From the NCBI RefSeq assembly GCF_002803155.1, contig NZ_NNBP01000028.1, positions 1 to 64,000 of the forward strand: 64,000 bases of DNA, read 5' to 3'. Under the pieces are notes generated by a model that had not been told where the DNA came from, did no database searches, and saw nothing but the letters and a program-made list of their open reading frames with translations. A program made the position numbers and the translations under genes. Numbering within the stretch: position 1 is the first letter of the stretch; the number at the start of each line of letters is the position of its first letter. This stretch comes from Streptomyces sp. CB02959. Its GTDB lineage: Bacteria > Actinomycetota > Actinomycetes > Streptomycetales > Streptomycetaceae. Shown here in pieces: positions 49,561 through 58,101 of this stretch.

Positions 49561-49603
49561 AACGAGCGGACGTTGATCGACCGGCGGCCGGAGCCGCGGT
49601 GGA

Positions 49604-51226
49604 TCAGAAGTCCATGTCACCGCCCGGCATGCCGCCCGGAGCGGCCGCGGCGGCCTTCTCCGGCTTGTCGGCGATGACGGCCTCGGTGGTGAGGAACAGC
49701 GCCGCGATGGAGGCGGCGTTCTGCAGCGCGGAGCGCGTGACCTTGGCGGGGTCGATGATGCCCTCGCCGATCATGTCGACGTACTCGCCGGTCGCGGCGT
49801 TCAGGCCGTGACCCGGAGTCAGGTTGCGCACCTTCTCCACGATGACGCCACCCTCAAGGCCGGCGTTCACGGAGATCTGCTTGAGCGGGGCCTCCAGGGC
49901 CAGCTTCACGGCGGCGGCACCAGTGGCCTCGTCGCCGTCCAGCTCCAGCTTCTCGAAGACCGAGGAAGCCTGCAGCAGGGCCACGCCGCCACCGGCGACG
50001 ATGCCCTCCTCGACGGCCGCCTTCGCGTTGCGAACGGCGTCCTCGATGCGGTGCTTGCGCTCCTTGAGCTCGACCTCGGTCGCGGCACCGGCCTTGATGA
50101 CGGCCACGCCGCCGGCCAGCTTCGCGAGGCGCTCCTGGAGCTTCTCGCGGTCGTAGTCCGAGTCGCTGTTCTCGATCTCGGCGCGGATCTGGTTGACCCG
50201 GCCCTGGACCTGCTCGCTGTCGCCGGCACCGTCGACGATGGTGGTCTCGTCCTTGGTGATGACGACCTTGCGGGCGCGGCCGAGCAGGTCGAGACCGGCG
50301 TTCTCCAGCTTGAGGCCGACCTCCTCGGAGATGACGGTGCCACCGGTGAGGATGGCGATGTCGCCGAGCATGGCCTTGCGGCGGTCACCGAAGCCGGGCG
50401 CCTTGACCGCGACGGACTTGAAGGTGCCGCGGATCTTGTTGACGACCAGGGTCGACAGGGCCTCGCCCTCGACGTCCTCGGCGATGATCAGCAGCGGCTT
50501 GCCGGACTGCATGACCTTCTCCAGGAGAGGCAGCAGGTCCTTCACGTTGCCGATCTTGGAGTTGACGATGAGGATGTAGGGGTCCTCGAGCGCCGCCTCC
50601 ATGCGCTCCATGTCGGTCGCGAAGTACGCCGAGATGTAGCCCTTGTCGAAGCGCATGCCCTCGGTGAGTTCCAGCTCCAGACCGAAGGTCTGGGACTCCT
50701 CGACGGTGATGACGCCTTCCTTGCCGACCTTGTCCATCGCCTCGGCGATCAGCTCGCCGATCTGCGGGTCGGCGGCGGAGATGGACGCGGTGGAGGCGAT
50801 CTGCTCCTTGGTCTCGATCTCCTTGGCCTGGTCGAGCAGCGCACCGGAGACGGCCTCGACGGCCTTCTCGATGCCGCGCTTCAGGGCCATCGGGTTGGCG
50901 CCGGCGGCGACGTTGCGCAGGCCCTCGCGAACCAGCGCCTGGGCCAGGACGGTCGCGGTCGTCGTGCCGTCACCGGCGACGTCGTCCGTCTTCTTCGCGA
51001 CCTCCTTGACCAGCTCGGCGCCGATCTTCTCGTACGGGTCCTCCAGCTCGATCTCCTTGGCGATGGAAACACCATCGTTGGTGATCGTGGGGGCGCCCCA
51101 CTTCTTCTCAAGGACGACGTTGCGGCCCTTGGGGCCGAGGGTGACCTTGACGGCGTCGGCGAGCTGGTTCATACCGCGCTCAAGGCCGCGCCGCGCCTCC
51201 TCGTCGAACGCGATGATCTTGGCCAT
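49604..51226 (-). CDS. groEL: 60-kDa chaperonin GroEL (groES-less copy)
   Basis: A 540-residue GroEL. Features are AKIIAFDEEARRGLERGMNQ, the ATP-binding VTLGPKGRNVVLEKK and DDVAGDGTTTATVLAQ, and the C-terminus GGMPGGDMDF in place of the His-rich tail of actinobacterial GroEL1. It assembles into the tetradecameric folding chamber. No groES precedes it, matching the second, stand-alone groEL of Streptomyces. Two CIRCE operators upstream indicate HrcA repression and heat induction. Confidence 0.98.
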   Translation of the reverse strand: MAKIIAFDEEARRGLERGMNQLADAVKVTLGPKGRNVVLEKKWGAPTITNDGVSIAKEIELEDPYEKIGAELVKEVAKKTDDVAGDGTTTATVLAQALVREGLRNVAAGANPMALKRGIEKAVEAVSGALLDQAKEIETKEQIASTASISAADPQIGELIAEAMDKVGKEGVITVEESQTFGLELELTEGMRFDKGYISAYFATDMERMEAALEDPYILIVNSKIGNVKDLLPLLEKVMQSGKPLLIIAEDVEGEALSTLVVNKIRGTFKSVAVKAPGFGDRRKAMLGDIAILTGGTVISEEVGLKLENAGLDLLGRARKVVITKDETTIVDGAGDSEQVQGRVNQIRAEIENSDSDYDREKLQERLAKLAGGVAVIKAGAATEVELKERKHRIEDAVRNAKAAVEEGIVAGGGVALLQASSVFEKLELDGDEATGAAAVKLALEAPLKQISVNAGLEGGVIVEKVRNLTPGHGLNAATGEYVDMIGEGIIDPAKVTRSALQNAASIAALFLTTEAVIADKPEKAAAAAPGGMPGGDMDF

Positions 51227-51352
51227 GTGAAGTGGTCCCTCCGGACTGGGGGTGGAAATACCGGACCGTGTTGGCGCCCGCGACGGACGGCCTGCATACC
51301 GTGTGGTTCCTTGCCCCACCTGGCGTGCGGGCCTCACCGACCCGGTCCACAT

Positions 51353-51379
51353 TCAGCACTCTCACGGGGAGAGTGCTAA
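51353..51379. promoter_or_regulatory. CIRCE element 1 (HrcA operator)
   Basis: TCAGCACTC, 9 nt, GAGTGCTAA, with one mismatch to the canonical TTAGCACTC-N9-GAGTGCTAA. It lies 127-153 bases upstream of the groEL ATG. Confidence 0.95.
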
Positions 51380-51387
51380 CGCAATGA

Positions 51388-51414
51388 TTAGCACTCGCAC
51401 CCATCGAGTGCAAG
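51388..51414. promoter_or_regulatory. CIRCE element 2 (HrcA operator, degenerate right arm)
   Basis: TTAGCACTC, 9 nt, GAGTGCAAG. The left arm is perfect; the right arm has two or three changes. It starts 35 bp from the first element (over three helical turns), suggesting cooperative HrcA binding. Confidence 0.88.
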
Positions 51415-51578
51415 CGCTTGACGGCCGGACCCCTCGTCCGTGAGACGGTCGGGCCCCCGCCCGCGAGACGATCGGACCCCGCCCCCGAGAGGATCTGGCC
51501 CCGCCCCCGAGGCAGCTATCTCCGCCCGCGCGCCCGCGTACCATCCCCGCGGGGCACCTGTGACGTCCGGGAACGACA

Positions 51579-51618
51579 GAAGGCCCGCAACCCCGTGTTC
51601 GGGGATGCGGGCCTTCTT
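51579..51618 (-). terminator. Terminator of the cold-shock gene
   Basis: A 12-bp outer stem AGAAGGCCCGCA / TGCGGGCCTTCT, one A-A mismatch and a 5-bp inner stem close on a TGTT tetraloop. It begins 25 bases past the csp stop codon. Confidence 0.92.
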
Positions 51619-51642
51619 GCAACGATGCAGTCGGCCGCCGCC

Positions 51643-51846
51643 TCAGGCGGTGACCCGGACCATGTCCGCCTGTGGTCCCTTCTGGCCCTGCGAGATCTCG
51701 AACTCGACTCGCTGACCCTCCTCCAGGGTGCGGTACCCGTCCATCTGGATCGCGCTGTAGTGGACGAAAACATCCGCACCACCGTCGACCGCGATGAAGC
51801 CGTACCCCTTCTCCGCGTTGAACCACTTGACGGTGCCCTGAGCCAT
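51643..51846 (-). CDS. CspA-type cold-shock protein
   Basis: A 67-residue single cold-shock domain protein, the standard length. RNP1 is KGYGFI and RNP2 is VFVHYS, within GTVKWFNAEKGYGFIAVDGG. It binds single-stranded RNA or DNA as an RNA chaperone. GGGGAG lies 6 nt before the ATG. The long upstream gap (about 480 bases, lower GC) fits the extended 5' leader typical of csp mRNAs. A strong terminator follows. Confidence 0.96.
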   Translation of the reverse strand: MAQGTVKWFNAEKGYGFIAVDGGADVFVHYSAIQMDGYRTLEEGQRVEFEISQGQKGPQADMVRVTA

Positions 51847-52329
51847 GCCTAACTCCCCTATTACTGGCCCTTGCGCAGGACCGCACTCCGCGGACCCGGG
51901 TCAGACCTCACCCCACCGGAAATGGTCCGTGGGATGTGCGCCGGAACGCGTCGACCGCCGCTGAATGTATCCGGACCAATGCCCAGCGCAACAGGTCAAT
52001 CGGACGAGAATTCTGGCGCCGGAGAATCGGCCGTATGCGCTCAAATCCCTTTATCTCAGGCCAAGTCGGGCCAGGAATAAGCCGCGCAAACGACAAAACG
52101 CGCACACAACTTGCGCACAAGTCACCGCGATCTCATATGCGTTCGGCATGCACGCGGAGATAACCGGAGGGGGATCACCCCAATGGTATCCCCTTTCACA
52201 ACACGGAATTGCCCCGTCCGTTTCGTACGGACGGGGCAATTTCCGGTCACTACCGGCAAAGAGTTGGCGCAAATTCGATCGGCGCGTTCAATGCCCGGAA
52301 CGGCGGGAGCACCGGCGCCGGCCGCGGGG
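51847..52329. other. Long gap between csp and cysO
   Basis: A 483-base region clearly lower in GC than its surroundings. It should hold the csp promoter and leader. Short open frames exist but none has a ribosome site or codon bias supporting a gene. A 15-bp-stem hairpin at 52207-52241 terminates the thrC-cysO unit. Confidence 0.55.
52207..52241. terminator. Terminator hairpin downstream of cysO
   Basis: A perfect 15-bp stem beginning AATTGCCCCGTCCGT with a 5-nt loop, flanked by AT-rich bases on both sides, 89 bases past the cysO stop codon. Confidence 0.88.
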
Positions 52330-52608
52330 TCAGCAGCCGCCCGCCACCGCAGGAATGATCGAGACGCCCGCACCGTCCGGGGTCGGCGTCTGCAGGCCCT
52401 GCTCGAAGCGGACGTCGTCGTCGTTGACGTAGACGTTCACGAAGCGGCGCAGCTTGCCCGCGTCGTCGAGCACTCGGGCCGCGATGCCCTGGTGGTTCTT
52501 CTCCAGGTCGGCGATGACCTCGGAGAGGGTCGCGCCCTCGGCGGCCACCTCGGCCTCGCCGCCGGTGTACGTGCGCAGGATGGTGGGGATGCGGACCTTG
52601 ACGCTCAT
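52330..52608 (-). CDS. cysO: CysO-like ubiquitin-fold sulfur carrier protein ending in GGC
   Basis: A 92-residue MoaD/ThiS-fold protein. VRIPTILRTYTGGEAEV and FVNVYVNDDDVRFEQGLQTP correspond closely to mycobacterial CysO, the thiocarboxylated carrier that gives sulfur to CysM for cysteine synthesis. The C-terminus is AVAGGC: one Cys follows the diglycine that must be exposed for activation. Removal by a Mec+-type JAMM peptidase would therefore be required, or the encoded protein mimics the CysO-Cys adduct. It follows thrC by 50 nt in the same transcript. No cysM or mec gene is adjacent. Confidence 0.9.
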   Translation of the reverse strand: MSVKVRIPTILRTYTGGEAEVAAEGATLSEVIADLEKNHQGIAARVLDDAGKLRRFVNVYVNDDDVRFEQGLQTPTPDGAGVSIIPAVAGGC

Positions 52609-52658
52609 GGTTCTGCCTTCCGGGAAGTACGGGTGCGGGATCGGGGCGGGGGACCGGC

Positions 52659-53936
52659 TCAGTCGGCCAGGCCGGCCGCGCGGAACGCGTCCAGGTCGGG
52701 CCGGATGGTGGCGGTGGGCCCGGAGGCGACGGCGTCGAGGGTCTTCAGGCCGTCACCGGTGTTCAGCACGACGGTGGTCAGCGACGGGTCCAGGATGCCG
52801 TTCTCGATGAGCTTCCTGGTCACTCCGACGGTCACGCCGCCCGCGGTCTCCGCGAAGATTCCCTCCGTACGGGCCAGCAGCTTGATCGCGTCCACGATCT
52901 GCGGGTCGGTGACGTCCTCGACCGCACCGCCGGTGCGGCGCGCGATGTCGAGCACGTACGGGCCGTCCGCCGGGTTGCCGATCGCCAGCGACTTGGCGAT
53001 GGTGTTCGGCTTCTGCGGCTTGACGACCTCGTGTCCGGCCTTGAAGGCCGCGGACACCGGGGAGCAGCCCTCGGCCTGGGCGCCGAAGATCTTGTACGGC
53101 TTGTCCTCGACCAGGCCGAGGGCGATCAGCTCCTTCAGCCCCTTGTCGATCTTGGTGAGCTGGGAGCCGGACGCGATCGGGATGACGAGCTGGTCCGGCA
53201 GCTGCCAGCCGAGCTGCTCGCAGATCTCGTACGCCAGCGTCTTGGAGCCCTCGCCGTAGTAGGGGCGGAGGTTGACGTTGACGAAGCCCCAGCCCTCGCC
53301 CAGCGGGTCGCCGATGAGCTCGGAGCAGAAGCGGTTCACGTCGTCGTAGTTGCCCTCGATGGCGACCAGGTCGCCGCCGTAGACCGCGGCCATCACGACC
53401 TTGCCGGGCTCCAGGTCGTGCGGGATGAAGACGCAGGACTTGAAGCCCGCGCGGCGCGCCGCGGCGCCGACCGCACCGGCGAGGTTGCCGGTCGAGGAGC
53501 AGGACAGGGTGGTGAAGCCGAAGGCGCGGGCGGCCTCGACGGCGATCGCGACGACCCGGTCCTTGAAGGAGTGGGTGGGGTTGCCGGAGTCGTCCTTGAC
53601 GTACAGGGCGCCGGTGACGCCGAGCTCGGCGGCGAGCCGGTCGGCCTTGACGAGCTTGGTGAAACCGGGGTTGAGGTTGGGCTTGTCGGCCACGTCGGCG
53701 GGGACGGGCAGCAGCGGGGCGTAGCGCCAGATGTTGGCGGGACCGGCCTCGATCCGCTTCTTCAGTTCCTCGGGGTCGCCGTCGGGGAGTTCGTAGGCGA
53801 CTTCCAGCGGGCCGAAACACTCCTGGCACGCGAAGATCGGGCCGAGCGGAAAGCGCTGCCCGCATTCGCGGCAGGACAGCGCGACGGCGGGGCCGAGGGG
53901 GACGGCGGGAGCGGATTCGGTGACTTGCACAGCCAT
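52659..53936 (-). CDS. thrC: Threonine synthase
   Basis: A 425-residue PLP enzyme that converts O-phosphohomoserine to threonine. An N-terminal zinc-ribbon-like pair (LSCRECGQRF and FACQECFGP) precedes the PLP-lysine motif NPTHSFKDRV and the phosphate-binding CSSTGNLAGAVGA. The later GSQLTKIDKGLKEL is also conserved. The ATG at 53936 is followed by the usual AVQVTES; an upstream extension would lie within the riboswitch leader. Control by the SAM-I riboswitch upstream ties threonine synthesis at the homoserine branch to the methionine/SAM pool. Confidence 0.96.
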   Translation of the reverse strand: MAVQVTESAPAVPLGPAVALSCRECGQRFPLGPIFACQECFGPLEVAYELPDGDPEELKKRIEAGPANIWRYAPLLPVPADVADKPNLNPGFTKLVKADRLAAELGVTGALYVKDDSGNPTHSFKDRVVAIAVEAARAFGFTTLSCSSTGNLAGAVGAAARRAGFKSCVFIPHDLEPGKVVMAAVYGGDLVAIEGNYDDVNRFCSELIGDPLGEGWGFVNVNLRPYYGEGSKTLAYEICEQLGWQLPDQLVIPIASGSQLTKIDKGLKELIALGLVEDKPYKIFGAQAEGCSPVSAAFKAGHEVVKPQKPNTIAKSLAIGNPADGPYVLDIARRTGGAVEDVTDPQIVDAIKLLARTEGIFAETAGGVTVGVTRKLIENGILDPSLTTVVLNTGDGLKTLDAVASGPTATIRPDLDAFRAAGLAD

Positions 53937-53955
53937 GGAGGCGAGGCCCTTTCTC

Positions 53956-54107
53956 CTCATCTTCCTCACGACGCATCTCGCCGTGAGACGGATTTGGCAC
54001 CTTCCCTAGCCGGGAGCCTCGCGCGCACTGTGCTGGCGTGCGGCGGAGACCGACTGGAGGGTTGCCGGGGCTTCAACGGGCCGTATCCCTCTGCCCCTCT
54101 GGATGAG
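53956..54107 (-). ncRNA. SAM-I riboswitch (S-box leader) of thrC-cysO
   Basis: Read leftward, the leader starts with CTCATCCAGAGGGG, then GAAGCCCCGGCAACC, AAGGTGCCAAATCC and finally GGAAGATGAG. These are the conserved SAM-I blocks in the correct order. P1 forms between CTCATC at the 5' end (54102-54107) and GATGAG at the 3' end (53956-53961). The element ends about 20 bases before the thrC ATG, so SAM binding probably controls ribosome access or termination just upstream. Confidence 0.93.
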
Positions 54108-54285
54108 CGGTATGGCGCTGGGACGGAGCCCAGGCGTTTGTTGCGCGGCGACCCCGACATGCGAGGGGCATCCGCGTTGTTCAAGACTGTAACCGAAGGC
54201 ACTCGCCGTTGAGATAGTCGTCCGGTCCGCGAGATGGATCACATAACGGGCTTCCGTTCGGGGGCCACCGAGGAGAGTCGTAGAC

Positions 54286-55257
54286 GTGCTGGAAGAAGTG
54301 GAGCGCTGGCTGGCCGGCCGCTCCTGGTCGGCCGCGGACCGCCCGCTGGAGCGGTTGGTGGAGGCCAAGCGCCAGACGGGCCGGACGGTCAGCGTGGTGC
54401 TGCCCGCGCTCGACGAGGAGGCGACGGTCGGCGCGATCGTCGCGGCGATCCGCGCCGACCTCATGACCGAGGAGGTGCCGCTGGTCGACGAGCTGGTGGT
54501 GCTGGACTCGGGCTCCACCGACCGCACCGCGGAGGTCGCCGCGGCGGCCGGCGCCCGGGTCGTCCACCGGGACAGCGTGCTGCCCCGGCTTCCGGCGCTG
54601 CCCGGCAAGGGCGAGGTGCTGTGGCGCTCCCTGCTGGTGACCAGCGGCGACATCGTCTGTTTCGTCGACGCGGACCTGCGGGAGTTCTCGTCCACCTTCG
54701 TCTCGGGGATCGTCGGGCCGCTGCTGACCGACCCGGAGGTCCACTTCGTCAAGGCGATGTACGACCGGCCGCTGGAGACCGGGGCGGGCTCGGCGCCCGC
54801 GGCCGGGGGCGAGCAGGGCGGCAGGGTCACCGAGCTGGTCGCCCGGCCGCTGCTCAACCTCCACTGGCCGCAGCTGGCCGGGTTCGTGCAGCCGCTGGGC
54901 GGGGAGTACGCGGCCCGCCGCTCGCTGCTGGAGCGGCTGCCGTTCCCGGTCGGTTACGGGGTGGAGCTGGGGCTGCTGGTGGACGCCCTGCACACGGTCG
55001 GGCTGGACGCGCTGGCCCAGGTGGACGTGGGGGTGCGCAAGCACCGCCACCAGGGCGGCCAGGCGCTCGGCCGGATGGCCGCCGCGATCTACCGCACCGC
55101 CCAACTCCGGCTGGCACGCGGCCACTTGGTGCGGCCCCGGCTGACCCAGTTCGACCGCGGGGAGAACGGCTTCGTGCCGCGGACGACGGCGGTGGACACC
55201 GAGGAGCGGCCGCCGATGGCCGGAATACCGGAGTACGCGGAACGGCGGGCGGCCTGA
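54286..55257 (+). CDS. gpgS: Glucosyl-3-phosphoglycerate synthase
   Basis: A 323-residue GT-A glycosyltransferase (GT81). It transfers glucose from NDP-glucose to 3-phosphoglycerate, the first step to glucosylglycerate and, in actinobacteria, methylglucose lipopolysaccharides. Visible are VVLPALDEEATVG, the metal-binding VDADLRE (DxD), FVQPLGGEYAARRSLLERLP and the DVGVRKHRHQ region. GTG follows GAGGAGAG. It is divergent from thrC and followed by otsA, forming a compatible-solute group. Confidence 0.93.
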   Translation: MLEEVERWLAGRSWSAADRPLERLVEAKRQTGRTVSVVLPALDEEATVGAIVAAIRADLMTEEVPLVDELVVLDSGSTDRTAEVAAAAGARVVHRDSVLPRLPALPGKGEVLWRSLLVTSGDIVCFVDADLREFSSTFVSGIVGPLLTDPEVHFVKAMYDRPLETGAGSAPAAGGEQGGRVTELVARPLLNLHWPQLAGFVQPLGGEYAARRSLLERLPFPVGYGVELGLLVDALHTVGLDALAQVDVGVRKHRHQGGQALGRMAAAIYRTAQLRLARGHLVRPRLTQFDRGENGFVPRTTAVDTEERPPMAGIPEYAERRAA

Positions 55258-55305
55258 GGGGCGATCGTACGTTTGCGCGGATCCCCTGCGGGTTAATGTC
55301 GCGAC

Positions 55306-56799
55306 ATGGTCTCCGAGCGCAGTGCGGTCCAGCCAGGTGCCGAGGTCCTCGTCGCGTCCAACCGCGGGCCGGTTTCGTATGTCCGGACAGCGGGCGGTGA
55401 GCTGACCGCCAGGCGCGGCGGCGGGGGGCTGGTGTCCGGGCTCTCGGCGATCGGGCCCGAGACGGACGCGGTGTGGGTGTGTGCGGCGCTCGGTGACGGG
55501 GACCGGGAGGCGGTGCGGCGGACCGGTGGCCTGCTGGACACCGCGGACACCGGCGGACAGCGCGTCCGGATGCTGGACATCCCGGCGGATGTGCACGCCG
55601 CGGCCTACAACGGCGTCGCCAACTCCGTGCTGTGGTTCGTCCACCACATGCTGTACCAGACGCCGCTGGAGCCGGTCTTCGACGCGGACTTCCGGGGCCA
55701 GTGGGCGGCCTACGAGGCGTACAACGCGGCGTTCGCCAGCGCGCTGGCGGACTCCGCGAGCCCCGGTGCGGCGGTGCTGGTGCAGGACTACCACCTGGCG
55801 CTGGTGCCGGGGATGCTGCGCGAGGTGCGGCCGGACGTACGGATCGCGCACTTCTCGCACACCCCGTGGGCGCCGCCGGAGTACTTCGCGATGCTGCCCG
55901 ACGACATCCAGCGGCAGCTGGTGCTGGGCATCCTCGGCGCCGACCGGGCGAACTTCCTGACCCAGCGGTGGGCGCGGGCGTTCGCGGCGTGCTGCGAGCG
56001 GGCGCTGGGGCCGGACTGCACGGCGCACTGGCCGCGGCACGAGGCGCCCAGTGTGGTCGCCGTGCCGCCGGACCACACGGCGCGCCGGACCCGGATCGGG
56101 GTCCACGGGCTGGGGGCGGACGCGGAGTTCCTGCGGGAGCGGTCGCGGCGGCCGGACGTCGAGGAGCGGATGGCGGCGCTGCGCGAGCAGATCGGCGGCA
56201 CCGGCCGGAAGACCGTCGTCCGGGTGGACCGGACGGAGCTGTCCAAGAACATCGTGCGCGGGCTGCTGGCGTTCCGGCGGCTGCTGGCCGACCGGCCGGA
56301 GTGGCGCGAGCGGGTGGTGCACCTGGCGTTCGCCTACCCCTCGCGGCAGGACCTGCCCGTCTACCGCGACTACACCGCGCAGGTCGGCAGGCTCGCCGAG
56401 GAGATCAACGCGGAGTACGGGACGGCCGCCTGGCAGCCGGTCCTGCTGCACGTCGAGGACGACTTCGCGCGGTCGCTGGCCGCGTACCGGCTGGCCGACG
56501 TGGCGCTGGTCAACCCGATCCGGGACGGGATGAACCTCGTCGCGAAGGAGGTGCCGGTGGTCTCCGACGCGGGGTGCGCGCTGGTCCTCTCGCGGGAGGC
56601 CGGGGCGTGGGAGGAGCTCGGCGCCGACGCGCTGACGGTCAATCCCTACGACGTCGGGCAGACCGCCGAGGCGCTGCACACCGCGCTGACCATGCCGGCC
56701 GACGAGCGGGCCGCCCGCACCGCCCGGCTGGCCGCGGCGGCGACCGCGCTGCCGCCGGCGCGGTGGTTCCTGGAGCAGCTGCGGGCCCTGGGCGAGTGA
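55306..56799 (+). CDS. otsA: Trehalose-6-phosphate synthase (GT20)
   Basis: A 497-residue GT20 enzyme that makes trehalose-6-phosphate from NDP-glucose and glucose-6-phosphate. It shows VASNRGPVSY, the glycine loop RRGGGGLVSGL, VQDYHLALVPGMLRE, FSHTPWAPPEYF and NPIRDGMNLVAKE. The usual VDRxDYxKG-type segment reads RVDRTELSKNI near residue 305, the form found in the actinobacterial group that includes GDP-glucose-preferring OtsA. The matching phosphatase gene, otsB, lies 2 kb downstream on the opposite strand. Confidence 0.94.
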   Translation: MVSERSAVQPGAEVLVASNRGPVSYVRTAGGELTARRGGGGLVSGLSAIGPETDAVWVCAALGDGDREAVRRTGGLLDTADTGGQRVRMLDIPADVHAAAYNGVANSVLWFVHHMLYQTPLEPVFDADFRGQWAAYEAYNAAFASALADSASPGAAVLVQDYHLALVPGMLREVRPDVRIAHFSHTPWAPPEYFAMLPDDIQRQLVLGILGADRANFLTQRWARAFAACCERALGPDCTAHWPRHEAPSVVAVPPDHTARRTRIGVHGLGADAEFLRERSRRPDVEERMAALREQIGGTGRKTVVRVDRTELSKNIVRGLLAFRRLLADRPEWRERVVHLAFAYPSRQDLPVYRDYTAQVGRLAEEINAEYGTAAWQPVLLHVEDDFARSLAAYRLADVALVNPIRDGMNLVAKEVPVVSDAGCALVLSREAGAWEELGADALTVNPYDVGQTAEALHTALTMPADERAARTARLAAAATALPPARWFLEQLRALGE

Positions 56800-56896
56800 C
56801 CGGCCGCGGGCGCGGCGGGGGGTCCTGCCGCTCCGTGAGGGCGTGGGGGGTGCCCCGCCGGTAGATCGTCAGCGGGCGGGGCTAGCGTGGTGGGCC

Positions 56897-57952
56897 GTGA
56901 CAGTGACAACGCTTGCATCGACGACGGTCGCGTCGGGTCTGCCGGAGCTGACCGCCGGGCGGCTGCTCGACAGCTGGCGGCTCGACCCGTACGCCCTGGT
57001 CCTGATCCTCGTCCTGGGCGGCCTCTACGCCTGGGGTGTGGTGCGGCTGGCGCGGCGCGGGGAGCGCTGGCCGGTGGCCCGGGTGGTGGCGTTCGCCGGC
57101 CTGGGGCTGGGGGCGATCGCGGTGGCGACGATGTCGGGCCTGGCGGTCTACGACCACGAGCTGTTCTGGCCGGCCGCGGTGCAGAACATCGTGCTGGACC
57201 TGATCGCGCCGCTGGGGCTGGCGCTGGGCGACCCGCTGGCGCTGGCGCTCAAGGCGCTGCCGCAGGAGCGGTGGGCGGCCCGTCGGTTGCGCGCGGCGGT
57301 CTCCGGCCGGGTCGTCCGCTTCCTGACGTTCCCGCTGGTCAGTACGGTGCTGGTGCTCTCCTCCGAGCTGGCGATCTACTTCACGCCGTACTTTCCGACG
57401 GCGCTGCGGCACGGTCCGCTGCACGAGCTGATGTATCTGCAACTGCTGGTCGTCGGCAGTCTCTTCGTGCTGCCGATGCTCACCCGGGAGGAGCTGCTGC
57501 CGTCGTGGTGCAGCCATCCGGTGCGGGCGCTGCTGGTCCTGCTGGACGGACTGGTGGACGCGGTGCCGGGGATCGTGGTGATGACCAGCGGGACGCTGAT
57601 CGCGGGCGGTTGGTACGCGTCTCGGCACCAGCCGTGGGATCCGAGCCTCCAGCAGGACCAGATGATCGGCGGCGGGCTGATGCTGACCATCGCCGAGCTG
57701 GTCGGACTGCCGTTCCTGATCGCGGTGTTCGCGGAGTGGGTGCGGGACGAGCGGCGGCGGACGCGGGCGCTGGACGACCGGCTGGACCGGGAGATGGCGG
57801 TGGCCGCCGCGGCACCGGCGCAGTCGGCGGCACCGGCGGCACCGGCACGTTCGGCGGCGGCACCGGCGGCGGCTCCGGAGCCGGAGTTGACGCGGCCGTG
57901 GTGGGAGACCGACCAGGGCGAGGTCGGCGAGCGGTTCCGACGGGGGCGCTAG
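56897..57952 (+). CDS. CtaG-type cytochrome c oxidase assembly membrane protein
   Basis: A 351-residue polytopic membrane protein of the caa3_CtaG family with seven or more hydrophobic segments. It has SGLAVYDHELFWPAAVQNIV, LTFPLVSTVLVLSSELAIYF and HELMYLQLLVVGSLFVLPML, with conserved histidines typical of copper-handling CtaG relatives. A Pro/Ala-rich cytoplasmic tail follows. Members assist copper delivery to heme-copper oxidases, but this has not been shown for every member. The GTG at 56897 is chosen; a start 18 codons earlier lacks conservation. A 13-bp-stem terminator follows. Confidence 0.87.
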   Translation: MTVTTLASTTVASGLPELTAGRLLDSWRLDPYALVLILVLGGLYAWGVVRLARRGERWPVARVVAFAGLGLGAIAVATMSGLAVYDHELFWPAAVQNIVLDLIAPLGLALGDPLALALKALPQERWAARRLRAAVSGRVVRFLTFPLVSTVLVLSSELAIYFTPYFPTALRHGPLHELMYLQLLVVGSLFVLPMLTREELLPSWCSHPVRALLVLLDGLVDAVPGIVVMTSGTLIAGGWYASRHQPWDPSLQQDQMIGGGLMLTIAELVGLPFLIAVFAEWVRDERRRTRALDDRLDREMAVAAAAPAQSAAPAAPARSAAAPAAAPEPELTRPWWETDQGEVGERFRRGR

Positions 57953-57967
57953 GGCCCGTCCGGTCCT

Positions 57968-58001
57968 GGTCCGGCGGACCGGCCCTCGGGTCCGCCGGAC
58001 C
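57968..58001 (+). terminator. Terminator after the CtaG-type gene
   Basis: A perfect 13-bp stem (GGTCCGGCGGACC / GGTCCGCCGGACC) with an 8-nt loop, 16 bases past the stop codon. Confidence 0.85.
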
Positions 58002-58101
58002 GGCCCCGTCCGCCCCCCGTCCGCCCCTTCGGTGCTCCCCGGTGCACCCCCGCGCCGCGGTCCCGCGGCTGCGGCGGCCCGGAGTGGGGTAGTCCTTTTC
58101 C

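Larger units (their letters stand above)
51227..51642. other. groEL leader and groEL-csp gap
   Basis: Contains the untranslated leader of groEL (51227-51350), both CIRCE elements, short repeats of the type GACCCCGCCCCCGAGA near 51475-51515, and the csp terminator. No gene seen. Confidence 0.6.

Noticed and set aside
51871..52163. Small open frames in the csp-cysO gap
   Set aside because: No ribosome sites, no codon bias and overlap with a probable csp leader; the lower GC content makes short open frames less informative.
52753..54000. 415-codon - strand frame overlapping threonine synthase
   Set aside because: It is a frame-shifted shadow of thrC with Arg-rich composition; the thrC frame has all enzyme motifs.
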